Position numbers and translations under genes: made by a program. From Scolanthus callimorphus (lineage: Eukaryota > Cnidaria > Anthozoa > Actiniaria > Edwardsiidae), in NCBI GenBank assembly GCA_033964015.1, contig CM066913.1, forward strand, positions 8,860,953 through 8,924,952: a DNA stretch of 64,000 nucleotides, in the 5' to 3' direction. Below are positions 25,501 through 35,900 of this stretch, one piece after another (within the stretch, counting starts at the first letter, position 1; each line of letters opens with the position of its first letter). A model generated the notes under the pieces. It ran no database searches. It was given only the letters and a program-made list of their open reading frames with translations, and was not told the DNA's origin.

Positions 25501-25845
25501 TTGTTGTCTCTGTATCAACAACTTGCTTGGGCCTGTATGATTCATGTTTTTCCTTTGCCTTCATATTCAATTTTGCCACTTTCCTTCACTTATATATTGG
25601 TTTCTTTATAAAATATCCCACAAACAGGTTTATACTCTTTGTGTGTTGAGAAAAGAGAGGAAGAGGCTTTACTTTATTATCTAATATGCTCACAACATAC
25701 CGGATATTTGGACACCATCAGCAACCGACTCTCCATCTGCAGGTGCCTCATCTTTTGCCCACTTATTCACACACACTACTGACAACCCACTAAAAGGGAT
25801 TTCTTCCGCTCCACCTCCTTCCGAGCTCTTAGAGTTATCTCCCAT
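15115..25845 (-). CDS. White-like ABCG half-transporter, gene A (20 exons)
   Basis: ATP-driven membrane half-transporter of the ABCG/White family, expected to work as a dimer; substrate unknown. Exons, 5' to 3': 25701-25845, 24539-24703, 24208-24256, 23954-24140, 23385-23456, 23145-23243, 22763-22929, 22558-22629, 21872-21974, 21732-21797, 21433-21467, 21084-21189, 19796-19926, 19325-19417, 18296-18353, 17782-17859, 16875-16980, 15773-15876, 15441-15535, 15115-15216. Walker A GASGAGKST is split between exons 3 and 4, the Q-loop is VQQEDLF, the signature ISGGEKKR, Walker B ILFADEP and the H-loop VHQPSSEV. The membrane half includes [24 protein letters not shown] and a Cys-bearing last loop. 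About 677 residues are expected. Exon 13 is 131 nt against 132 in genes B and C: a C run at 19,870-19,872 is one base short, which shifts frame inside the first membrane segments. Exon 2 has a duplicated donor. The junction sequence LSKC...TIIG and the NYNPADY segment favour White over ABCG2 or ABCG5/8. Confidence 0.92.
15903..16094. mobile_element. MITE in ABCG-A intron 17
   Basis: Ends GGGCCATTTACACGCTGCG on the left and the complement (with one extra C) on the right; inner ATTTGTCGG/CCGACAAAT also pairs. It lies between exon 18 (ends 15,876) and the minisatellite. Confidence 0.7.
16204..16655 (-). repeat. 30-bp minisatellite carrying consensus 5' splice sites
   Basis: About 15 tandem units of 30 bp in the ABCG-A intron between exons 17 and 18. 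On the gene strand each unit contains GCAGGTAAGACCTGATT, so CAG|GTAAGA recurs every 30 bp. The real exon-17 donor lies a few hundred bases away (CAG|GTAAGG at 16,875). Introns of B, C and D hold single related sequences with GTAAGACCTGG (near 30,064, 45,352 and 63,149). Because 30 is divisible by three the array is open in several frames, but it is not a gene. Confidence 0.9.
17219..17690. repeat. Tandem duplication of about 240 bp in ABCG-A intron 16
   Basis: Two copies, each containing CCACTCTAGTGAAGTCCAAG and GGGACAGGAATCATGCCTTC, lying between exons 17 and 16. Preceded by a perfect 28-bp palindrome (17,164-17,191) and an imperfect copy of it (17,121-17,160). Confidence 0.8.
18753..19097. 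mobile_element. Two neighbouring MITEs in ABCG-A intron 14
   Basis: 18,753-18,917 ends AATGGACGATTC with inner GCTATAACGCGCGC; 18,938-19,097 ends TTCAACATTTG with inner CCATTCAACATG. Both have complementary right ends and no coding potential. Confidence 0.65.
20610..20897. mobile_element. MITE with internal CTGTGGAAATT repeats in ABCG-A intron 12
   Basis: Left end GGGCTGTTCCAAAAA, right end TTTTTTTGGAACCGCCC. The interior repeats CCTGTGGAAATTCCAG-like units about eight times. It lies in the long gene A intron between exons 13 and 12. Confidence 0.65.
22012..22192. mobile_element. MITE, 181 bp, GTCAAATCACACTAGT termini
   Basis: Same family and same length as the copy at 43,628-43,808. Inside is a second palindrome around CTACTAGTAGGCTATAA. 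Located in the ABCG-A intron between exons 9 and 8. No ORF. Confidence 0.75.
22393..22510. mobile_element. MITE with AATTATTCCTCG-type termini
   Basis: Inverted ends of the CCTCTCGCCCTC / CTCGAGGAATAATTGTT type around GGGCTATTGACTCAGAGCCC, which occurs twice. Related copies lie at 30,831-30,898 and 43,509-43,624. Located in the ABCG-A intron just before the exon-8 donor. Confidence 0.6.
24444..24566 (-). repeat. Duplicated exon-2 donor of ABCG-A
   Basis: A 68-bp tandem duplication contains the last 28 nt of exon 2 and its donor GTGAGTCG. Donors therefore exist at 24,538 and 24,470. Use of the downstream (24,470) one adds 68 nt and shifts the frame. Confidence 0.8.
25046..25146. mobile_element. 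Short MITE of the AGAGCGG family in ABCG-A intron 1
   Basis: Ends AGAGCGGAT and ATCCGCTCT; the interior (AATCGCAAAGTGATTAC, CACGACAGTCATCTGAAA) closely matches the copy at 14,535-14,661. Confidence 0.65.
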
Positions 25846-26920
25846 TTTTTTGCTGCTTAAACTCGAAAGCGGTTAACATTTAGCCCTGTACACATAAAGC
25901 TCTGACCAAACTTTAGGAAAGTACGGCCACTACAGTTAATATATGCCGGAATTGTATTGTGATATTGCACTTAAGTATGCCCTATTAAAAACGCTCGAAG
26001 TGATACAATGCAATACGGATCGTAGGAATCCACTCAAATTAAGGGTGCATCACGTCTAGCGAAATGAGGTAGCACGAGCGATGGTGTTGGTAGCGTGAGA
26101 AATGTTAGCACGTCATGGCGGCGGAGCCATACATTAAGGGGGTGCTCGAGCACCCCCACTTTTCGGCACATTTTCATACATTTACTGTATTTTGTGTTTT
26201 CACTCTTCCCATACATCCTTACTAATGAGCACCCCACTTTCTATGGTCCTGCGCCGCCTATGCATGTGTCTACCATGTACTCTCATAGCTTGTAGGATAT
26301 GTGTGTCAAGCAATAGTTCTTTTCACTGTTCCTCGCTCTATTGTGACTTTCTAGCCTGGAATCGAGGTAGCGTTGGGACTATTGAGATACGTAGCTGAGC
26401 ACAGTATTGCCCTATGATTCCTTCGGTGGGTACTGTTTCGTTTAAATGGCATAATTTAGTGCAAGATAGTCGTATCTTGACAAGTAATACCTCTATGCGG
26501 CTCTTTGTTGGAGCCGTTTTACACAGTGAAAAGTAGACGTCCTGAACAGTGGATGAGATCGATCTTTCACTAGAGAGACTGCAGAGAACAATGAGTACAA
26601 CAAGTCTACTTTCTTCTGTTTAATCACTGACTTATATAATATATGGCTTGCTGCTACTGGGGAAAGATTTCGAAAACAATTTTTCGAATCTGTGCCCCTG
26701 AAAGAGGTTTCTTTTTTTGGTATTCAACATGGATATAGTTGTATCCTAATATTTCGTTCTCAGATTGCCACTGCTTGCATTGAATTAAATGGTACATCGT
26801 GAACAGCAATATTTTTGCTTGAAGCAAAATGGTCAACCGGCTTTTCGTGCGTGTGCTTGACTGCTTTCCCAGAGAATATACAAAGATGCTATCCACTTTT
26901 TTTTTGTTCGCTTTAGTTGA
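25846..26920. other. Spacer between ABCG-A start and ABCG-B stop
   Basis: About 1.1 kb separating two head-to-tail genes; it must contain the ABCG-A promoter. I recognise no TATA box, no repeat array and no ORF with family features in it. It lacks the long E-box and 300-bp arrays found upstream of genes B and C. Confidence 0.6.
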
Positions 26921-29900
26921 TCACTCCTTTTTGCTGACGCTTCGTAACAGCAAAAGGTATGCCACCAAACGAAAGCCCACAAGGAGAGCTACGAGAACTA
27001 TGAAGTACGTATCATAGTTGTCCTGAGGGGAAAAGAGGAGATCATTAGAATGAGGAAATTGTAGCTAGGATAACAATGTTACGGTAAATACATAGACGTA
27101 ACATGGATGAAAATGTTGATACGATGATGATGTTAAAGTGCTACTCAAGGCTGAAATTTTAATGACGTATTTGATTGCAAATTCAAAATAAGGAAGAATG
27201 TCGCTTATTTCGCGTTCATAGCTCTTTTGGTTACAGAGATATTCAAGATTTTTACTTATGCAAATTAGCAAAAAATGACGTCACAACAAGACAAGGGCAA
27301 AAGAGGCCAACAATGTTTGATGTATAATTCTGTTTGGGATAATTAGATTCACTTCAAACTTGGTAATAACAAAGAAGAACCAAGAACTCATACATCCATA
27401 TGCTAATTAGTGTTTCCATGGTAACATGTTTGGCTATAGAAGTGATTCCTGGAAAAATAGGTAAAATCTGTGAAATATTCCCTAAGTTGTGAAAGTCTTC
27501 GAAACTTCCTGATTTGTTTGTCAACACAACCCAGAGTATTTTGGCAAAGTATTGTAGTACTTCACTAGTAGGTGAATAAGTTTCAGATTTTTCCTATTTT
27601 TTAAACAGACAGCCCTAGTGTCAATAGTGTTACCATGGAAACAGTAATAAACATGTCAGAGGTTGTGGTTTTGGTCCTTCTTTGTTATTATCAAGTTTAA
27701 GTGAATCTAACTATCCCAAACAGAATTATACATAAAACATTGTTGGCCTCTTTTGCCCTTGTCTTGTTGTGACGTCATTTTTTGCTAATTTGCATAAGTA
27801 AAAATCTTCAATATCTCTGAAACCAAAAGAGCTATGAACGCGAAATAAACGGCATTCTTCCTTATTTTGAATGTGCAATAAAATAAGCCATTAAAATTTC
27901 AGCCTTGAGTAGCACTTTAAGGTATGAGAAAGGTTCAGGGTTTCCTTTATTGGCAAAAGAGTTGTCATTTCATCTGCTTTAAAGAGGCCTACATGTATTA
28001 TAAACCATTTTAAAGCTTTTGATAAGTAGAAAGCAAATACAATATTTTTATAACTGTTCATAAAAATATCGTTGGCTAAGTTCTAGTCCGTCATTTCACG
28101 GCAAAAAAAAAACAATACGTTACCTTTTCAAAACCGAGGAATTTCAGAACCGCATCGCCATCATTAAAGCAAAAACTGTTTTCCCCACCAACTGTAGTAC
28201 TCCTATTGGCATTTAATTGACAGCTTCCTACGAAAATTAAGAACATTAAAATACATATCACTATGTTCCTACGTGAGTGGATTTATGAAGAAAAATGTTC
28301 TGTCCATGCTCTCCGGAGAGGTCTTCATGGGGATTGTATCGCATTTTTTCTGACCTCAATCAAATTTACTGAAACGAACTGTTTCGAGACCGACCCCATG
28401 AGAGTTAGTTTAAAGGAATCAGTATGGGAAATTGTTTAGGGATTGCGATTAAGGATTTCTAAGTCTGAGCCAAATAAAATTTAATTTAGTGCGCAAATTT
28501 AGTGTGTTTGAAATGAAAAGTCCACCGCATGCCGATTTCCAGATGATGTAATTGGAATCCGCGAATATATTGCAATCTTACATCGAAAGCATTCTTTGCT
28601 ACAATCTTGGACAAAATGTCTTGGCAATTTCCCAAAAAAATTATCGAAATGACGTTTCACCCCTGTCCATGCGTGGTTTGTACCCCTCCCCCTTATAGTC
28701 AATAGTGTTGCTTGGGTCCGTAGACAGATGATCTAGGAGTTCCTCAACATTGATTTGAGGGAAGGGGGGGAGCGAGAATTGACATTATCCCTATGTGTTT
28801 GAGCATACCCAGTGATGTGATTTCGACACAAAACTCAAAGTTTTGCCAACAATTTTGTCAAAGATTGTAGTTTGAGTTGTAATTGTATAATTGGTTTGCT
28901 GTTTCCGTTGATGCTATTGTTTTCGTTCGATATTAGATAGATAGATAGTTTAATTTCATAAAAACGTTGCAGTTATAAAAACTGAATTGCGTTATATACA
29001 CAGTAAAATTATAAAAATATTTGGCTTTACAAATAATTATATATATAAAAATGGATAAAAATACTTCATATAATGAAAATAGTATTATTTAATTAAGCAA
29101 TAAAAGTACTTTCCGCGTGCTCTCTGCTTTCTTACAAACACGAGGGGGATGTTGGGAGAACTGATCGAAACTTGAAAGACACAAGCCGAAGGCGAGTGTC
29201 TTTCAAGTTTTATCAGTTCGACCAACATTCCCCGAGTGTTTGTAAGATACCAGAGAGCACGCAGAAAGTATTTTTATTGCTTTTAGAAAATAACATACAC
29301 ACGCGCGACAGCGTTGCGTGACAATCGTGTTTCTCAGGTCTCTTACAAACACGCCTTTTAACCAATCAGGATGCGCACATTCACAATACAACATAGGTGT
29401 TATTTTCTAAAAAAGTATGTAGAACGGAACGCGCCATCATCAGCGCGCGCGCTTTAAAAAACACTGTTTGACAAGATACGACAAGCATGTTACTTTGCGT
29501 CACGTCCATTTCTGTTTTAGCTTGCTGCTGATTGCAGAAGGTCGCACTGCCTACTTCGGATCGGAGCGTTGCGTGACAATCGTGTTTCTCAGGTCTCTTA
29601 CAAACACGCTTTTTAACCAATCAGAATGCGCACATTCACAATACAACATAGGTGTTATTTTCTAAATATATTTAAATATACAAAGTGTATATTTATACGA
29701 ATAACGTGTAGAAATATTTTAATAACAAAAAAACGTTTCAGATTATATTTAGCTAATCCAATCGAGAACATTCTAAATCAGCCGATGGAAATGGCTGTCA
29801 AAATGGCGACTGACACAGGCTTTTTAACTACTAGAATCGGTACATTACTTTCTATGCGTTCATATCCGTCCCACTGATTGATACCCAACAGTTCAAAGCT

Positions 29901-32900
29901 GTACTTGAACAAGGAGAGGTACTCTACCCAGATGAAGTAATCTGGAACAGACCTGCATGAAAAACACAAAAAGTCTGTTTGTTGCTTGTTTTCAATTAGA
30001 ATCAATCTCACCAGTTCCTGTTGCTCCTAGTAAAATCAGGACTTAATTAAAAAATGAAACCAGGTCTTACGTTCTTGCACAATTCTGTTTTTTTTCCTCA
30101 AACGATTCTATTCCTTTCCTGGTAAGGATCAGGTGATTAAAACGCTCTCCTAGCCATTTTTTTACTATCGGTAATGATCGATCTTCTTTGTGGGAGTCGA
30201 GTCGTACCGGTCGTCCTGGGAATCTTGCTTGTTCTTTCTTACAACCTAAGGCGCCTGTGCTTTCAAGTAGTCTTAGCTTTTCTTTAGTGTACAGCCTGTC
30301 TGATTTAGTGTCTAGTGAGAGACTGTTCAGCGAGAAACATTTTCACTATTCTTCAGGTCTAACCATGGATCGTAGAACATTTATTTTAGTATGTATATAC
30401 TTGGTGTGTGCCCTTCCCTTTGTGTAAGCTTTTTATGCTTGATTCCATTCTAGGTTTCTAGGTGTTATGTTACGATCTACGATCCATGGTCTAACCAATC
30501 ATACCCAACCCCAAATCCTAGAGATACGGGCTGGAAATGTTCTTTGTAGCGAGATACATGTGCTGCCTGCCTGTGTCGTCTCTTCTACGGATTTGTACGG
30601 AGTAAAGACGACTGGAAGTTCAGGCTAATTCGTATTAGTATCACCCAACTAGTGGACTATTGCCAATGCTGCATTCGGATTGGCTACGCTACTAGGGGAC
30701 TATTATCAATAGACCTCTAGTAGCGAAAGCGCCGATTTTGAACATGAAAACAATGGCGGCCGCTTCTCCTTTTGTCGATTTTTAATACAGTTTTTCACTT
30801 TTTTTGTCCAACTAGTTGGGTGATACTAAAACAATTAGACCTCTCGCCCTCAAGGGCCACGGGTCAATAGCCCTTTCGGGCTCGAAATCTAATTGTTAAG
30901 TGAGAATGATACTAGGCTTGTTACCTGTTCTTTATGAATAATCCGCCAAAGATGAGAAAGGGGATCATCAAAGGTGGAGCAAGGGCACCTGCGGCCTCCA
31001 CAGAATTGTCAATGTTGACGCCACATAACCTGACACAGAACGAACGCAAGAGGCTGTAGTAATTAATGCTTCCTAACGGAACGCAGTGTAATTTGGAAGC
31101 CTTTTCATTTCGGCTTGAAGCTATTTGTTTGTTTATGTCTATAACATAAAAGCTTTATTACAGCGCTCAATACTATTGGTTCATATTCGAATAATTAATT
31201 CTGTTACGATACCGAAATAAGAAAAACGATTCGTTTATTCGACACTTCTCGCCAGATTGACAGCTCTTGTGCTGTCAAACTTAGCTATTTTGATTTAAAT
31301 TGAATTGTAATATATAGACAGACAGATCATATATTTACACTTCGTAATAGCGAAAAATAGAAATGAAACGTACATGAATTCTATTGTCGTCTCCAACCAC
31401 GTATGTGATTCATTTACATCGAAGCTCCACAGTGATTTCTGGCAGTGTTAATACACTTTCCTTCACCTTGGACTATGGTACTCCCGGGCTTCACTACGTG
31501 ATTCCAGGAATGAAATGCGGGGATTCGGTTCGCGGTTCATGTAGTACCACAATCTAACCTGGAACAACGGGGTTTCACCATGTGCAGACATTGTACGAAG
31601 AGTATTTAGAGCAGGTCACTAACCTAATGAAACTGCTGTGTTGGTTACCAAAATCATGATGACACAGAAGATTACAAAGCGCACGAAATCAGCTCGTAGG
31701 CCTGGAGAAAAAACAACTACTTTAAAATGAGATCAATGTAGTAGAATTAGTAGCAAGGAATTATATCAAAACATTTGTCGAAGTGATAGAGTGCCATGAA
31801 CAACAGGGTACCAGAGGAGTCGCACGCGGAGACGCCTTCTGCGCATATACCAGAGGACAGACGTACGGAAAAATGAATCTTATCCATTTTATACAACTAA
31901 CAACTACAACAATGGAATTAAGGAATTAACCTTATGTAGAAGCCAAAGAAATATCCCATGTGTGTTTCTGAGCGTTAGCCCTAGTAAAGCGGATTTCTGA
32001 CCTCTCGAGGGATTTGAACCCACGACCTCGGGAATCGTATAAGCTATCCAGATCACAGGTGTTCAAAAAGACTTGCCAAAAAACATCAGTACCTATCATC
32101 CAGTACGCTATGATTGAAGTAATTGTCGGCGATATGACGAACACAGGGACCTAGAGAAAAACGCGTCAGTATTATTTTTTTTTTTTTGTAGTAATGTCCT
32201 AATGGTATTCTCTTGGGAGAAATGGTCAGGTCTTTTGGTATCTTCTCAATGCAACATTCGTCGTTGAAATCTGGGCGACTGAAGGGAAAATGAGATACTT
32301 TCTGTGGAATACCAAATCTCCTTTTAAAGAGCCCGTGTCAGCCACTCCTTTGTTATGTTTTCGTTCGATATTAGAAGACGAATTACGTGTAGAAAACCCT
32401 AAATCAACATCTAAAAACAAAGTTTCAGATTTGATTTATCAAATTCAATCGAGAACATTGCTCTATATTCTCTAAATCAGCCGATGGAAATGGATGCTTT
32501 CTCCGACTTGGTATATTGCTATGCTGTCAAAATGGCGGCTGACACAGGCTCTTTAATTTGGAAACCCAACCACTTCTTTCATGCATTTTTCTTATTATAT
32601 GATAAGGGTCGTTGTAGACTGAGATATGATAGCCGATTACCATAATATACAAGGCTGCTCCAATAACGGGTTCGATACCTCTGCTAGTGTCTTGCATAAG
32701 AAGTACACATCTGTCCGGTACATCCCGTTTTTGTGTTCCCGTAAAAATATCGGCATCTCTGAGGGAAAAACCTGAAGGTGACATAAATAACAGGTTCAGT
32801 GCAAAGGAGTCTTTTTGTCGTGTCACAAGCAGACGTTGATGTATGTTTATGTTTTTTTTTAATGCTTGGCTCTTCAGGTGTTTTATTATTGTCGAGAAGT

Positions 32901-35900
32901 TGTACTGTAAAATAGCCCGTTTCTTATCCGCTACGGTAGAGTCCGTTATCACTTCCTACCTCCGCGTTTGATCAACGTTACGGGCTGAATGTTTCTGGAT
33001 GAGAATCACGTGGGGAATATGGACCAATCACATTAAAGGTAAATTTTCAGCAAGTTGACCAGGCAGAACACTAATGACCCCATGAAGTTGATCAGACGCG
33101 AAGGTAGAAAATGCCAACGAACTCTACCGTAGTATGCAGTTGAAAATCAAGCTGGCTGTTAAAGGCAGGACCGTAAGTGACCTAACAAACGTCCTTGAGC
33201 GTCTACAACGTCCAGGGAGTCCCACGCGACGTTTATTACATAAAAGACGTTTATGGGGGAGGCATTCGTTTTCATCCAAATCGAATTATCTTCGATGAAT
33301 AAGCCTTTCTGACGGAAGTGTCCGAGAAAGCGCAGAATGAATCATGCTCTATCATGAAATTTCACTTACAAATGAGACAGCTTCCATGTTCATGAAGCCA
33401 GCACTGATGACAAGGAAGAACATGGCGCCAGAAATGTTTTGCACCCCATCCGTGTCTACGTCCATTTGCAGGTATATCAGACCAGCGAGAAGACCGATAA
33501 ACTGTTAACGAGAAAGTAATTTACTTGGCTAGGATTGACTAGGGCTGTGCATTCATTTGGATCTCCAAGAGTTTCAATATTTCGCCTGCATTTCATGTCA
33601 GAGATCTATACCTGTGCATCGTAGAAGTATAGCTTGTTAGTAGGCGCTGGTGCCTATTTTAATGTTAATACCCCGGAGTCCGCAATCGTCGTATTGGATG
33701 CGCAAAGGTAGTTAGACAGATCGATGTAATTTTAAATAGTAAGAAATATAAAAGTATAGGAGTTTGTATTGGAGTAAACTAGGTAATATAATGGTCCTAA
33801 AACATTATATTATTATCGCAAGAGTCCAGACTCTTATTTACCACACTTTACGCCATCATCGTCATCAAAAGTGTGTGGACTCAAGAGCTGGCGGTGAACA
33901 CCAACTCTTGTAAACATTTTATTTGCGCGGTGATTCTAACGTTAAAAACATCCACCAACGGCAGCTTACAGCCTATACTTACAGGCTACAGTTACTTACA
34001 ATGCCCATAATTATCCTTAATCTGAGAAGTATCGCTTCACGCTGATTAGTCAGCCAACTTCTCCAGAACACAGCCCTGAACTGTCTAAACCATGACGATC
34101 GATACCTAAGGAAACGAGTGCAATGAATTCAGTGAGGCTGCTTCTTGTAAATTATGCTTCACATCATGAGCTTTTGGCTTCACGAACGCAATAGCTTTAA
34201 TAAGCGACACGTATCAGCTAGGCTAACAAAATGGCGGCTGACAGAGGCATCATTAAACTAGTATCTTGTTGCGATCATTGTTTCTTGAGCAGGGTGATAC
34301 TTGAGAGCTTACCGTGGTTGACTAGAGGCCGAGATGTTTTCGTACGTGTTCTGCGAATGCAATTAAAACCTATCAAACACTTATGGCGAAAAAAAGGAAA
34401 ACAACAATAACGCGAAGCTATTTGCTCTCTATTTAGTTTACCAAGTTCTCTTCTGATTGGTTGTTATTGCTCATGCTTGCTTGGTTGTCGCAAGCATCAC
34501 AGATTTCCTATGGAAATAAAAGAAGCCGTTGATGCCATTTACACGAATAGTTTGCATACTTTGTGTAAGTATACACTCACTTGGGGCAGTCCAAAAAAGA
34601 AACAAAACACATCAACAGTTTTAGCTAGCCATCCTAGAATTCCACTAAATGTCCTCTTGACCACGCAGGGATTGATTTTTACCCTTCCTGGAAATTTCAC
34701 AGGGAAGAAACAGACGATGTTGTTCGTAACTTGAAGGATAATAAGTCAGAAAAAGTGTCGAAATACCAATTTAAACGAATTCTAAGTGGTGTGCAATCTG
34801 CTTCATGGTAGATTCACAAGTTCAGTTTACCTTGATTCGCATTTGGCATTTCTCTCTTTCTTCAGGAATGATGGCCAGTGTGTGAACAAAGTAATCGGCG
34901 GGATTGTAGTTAGGTGGGCACGGATAACCAATGCTATTAAGAGGACACCGAAATGACATTAAAATCAGCCACAAGAATGGCTTGAATGCTTCAATTTGTT
35001 GAACAAACTCACCGAGTGAAGTGTGGGATAGCTTCCTCAACAGATCCGAAGTAGGCAGTGCGACCTTCTGCAAGCAGCAGCAAGCTAAAACAGAAAATGG
35101 ACGTGACGCAAAGTAACTTGCTTGTCGTATCTTGTCAAACAATGTTTTTTAAAGCGCGCGCGCTGATGATGGCGCGTTCCGTTCTACATACTTTTATATC
35201 AGTACCCATAGCTGAGACCCAATCAAAATTCGAGAAGCGCGCGCGCGCGTTGTGGTATCAACGTTTGTGTACGTCTGTGTTATAATTTGTCGTATCTTGT
35301 CGCTCATTCTGGGTGTAATTCGTGAATAGACGTTATGTCCTCTGTCACAGGTGGGAGTAAAAACGATAAACAAGAGTTTAAGAATACTCACTTTGTGAAC
35401 ATATTGTACACCTCGGAGGAAGGCTGGTGCACAGTACAGATGATGGTGCGACCCTGTGCGGCGAGTTTCTCTAGAGTGGCGATCACGCTCTGCGCCATGA
35501 ACGAGTCCAAACCCGACGTCGGCTCGTCCGCAAACAAGATAGACGGGTCCCGCAGAATCTGTAAGGATGAAATGATGTTAAAAGGGTACTTGCTGGACTT
35601 GCTGTTGTTCTCAAAAGCGAGCCAACCAAGATGTGAAACAGCACTGGGTGTTCATGCAGACGGCATCGACCACCGCAAGATTGTGATAGAGGTACGCAAA
35701 ATAATTTAAAATCTAACATTTTATGGTTCTGGATGCTTTACCATAAGTCTATTTCTGCATGGATGTTCAACCTACCTCAGAAGCAAATGAGAGTCGTTTC
35801 TTCTCGCCTCCTGATATCCACGAACTCGACCAGGAGTGCCTATGATGGTGTCTGCACATTTGGATAGGCCAAGCTACAAATTGAATTATGTAGCTATTAG

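Noticed and set aside
32527..32952. 141-codon minus-strand ORF containing [18 protein letters not shown], considered as an extra membrane exon of ABCG-B
   Set aside because: Exon 14 (32,679-32,771) joins exon 15 (32,093-32,150) in phase and without missing family sequence. The matching stretch in C is kept only because the duplication is recent.
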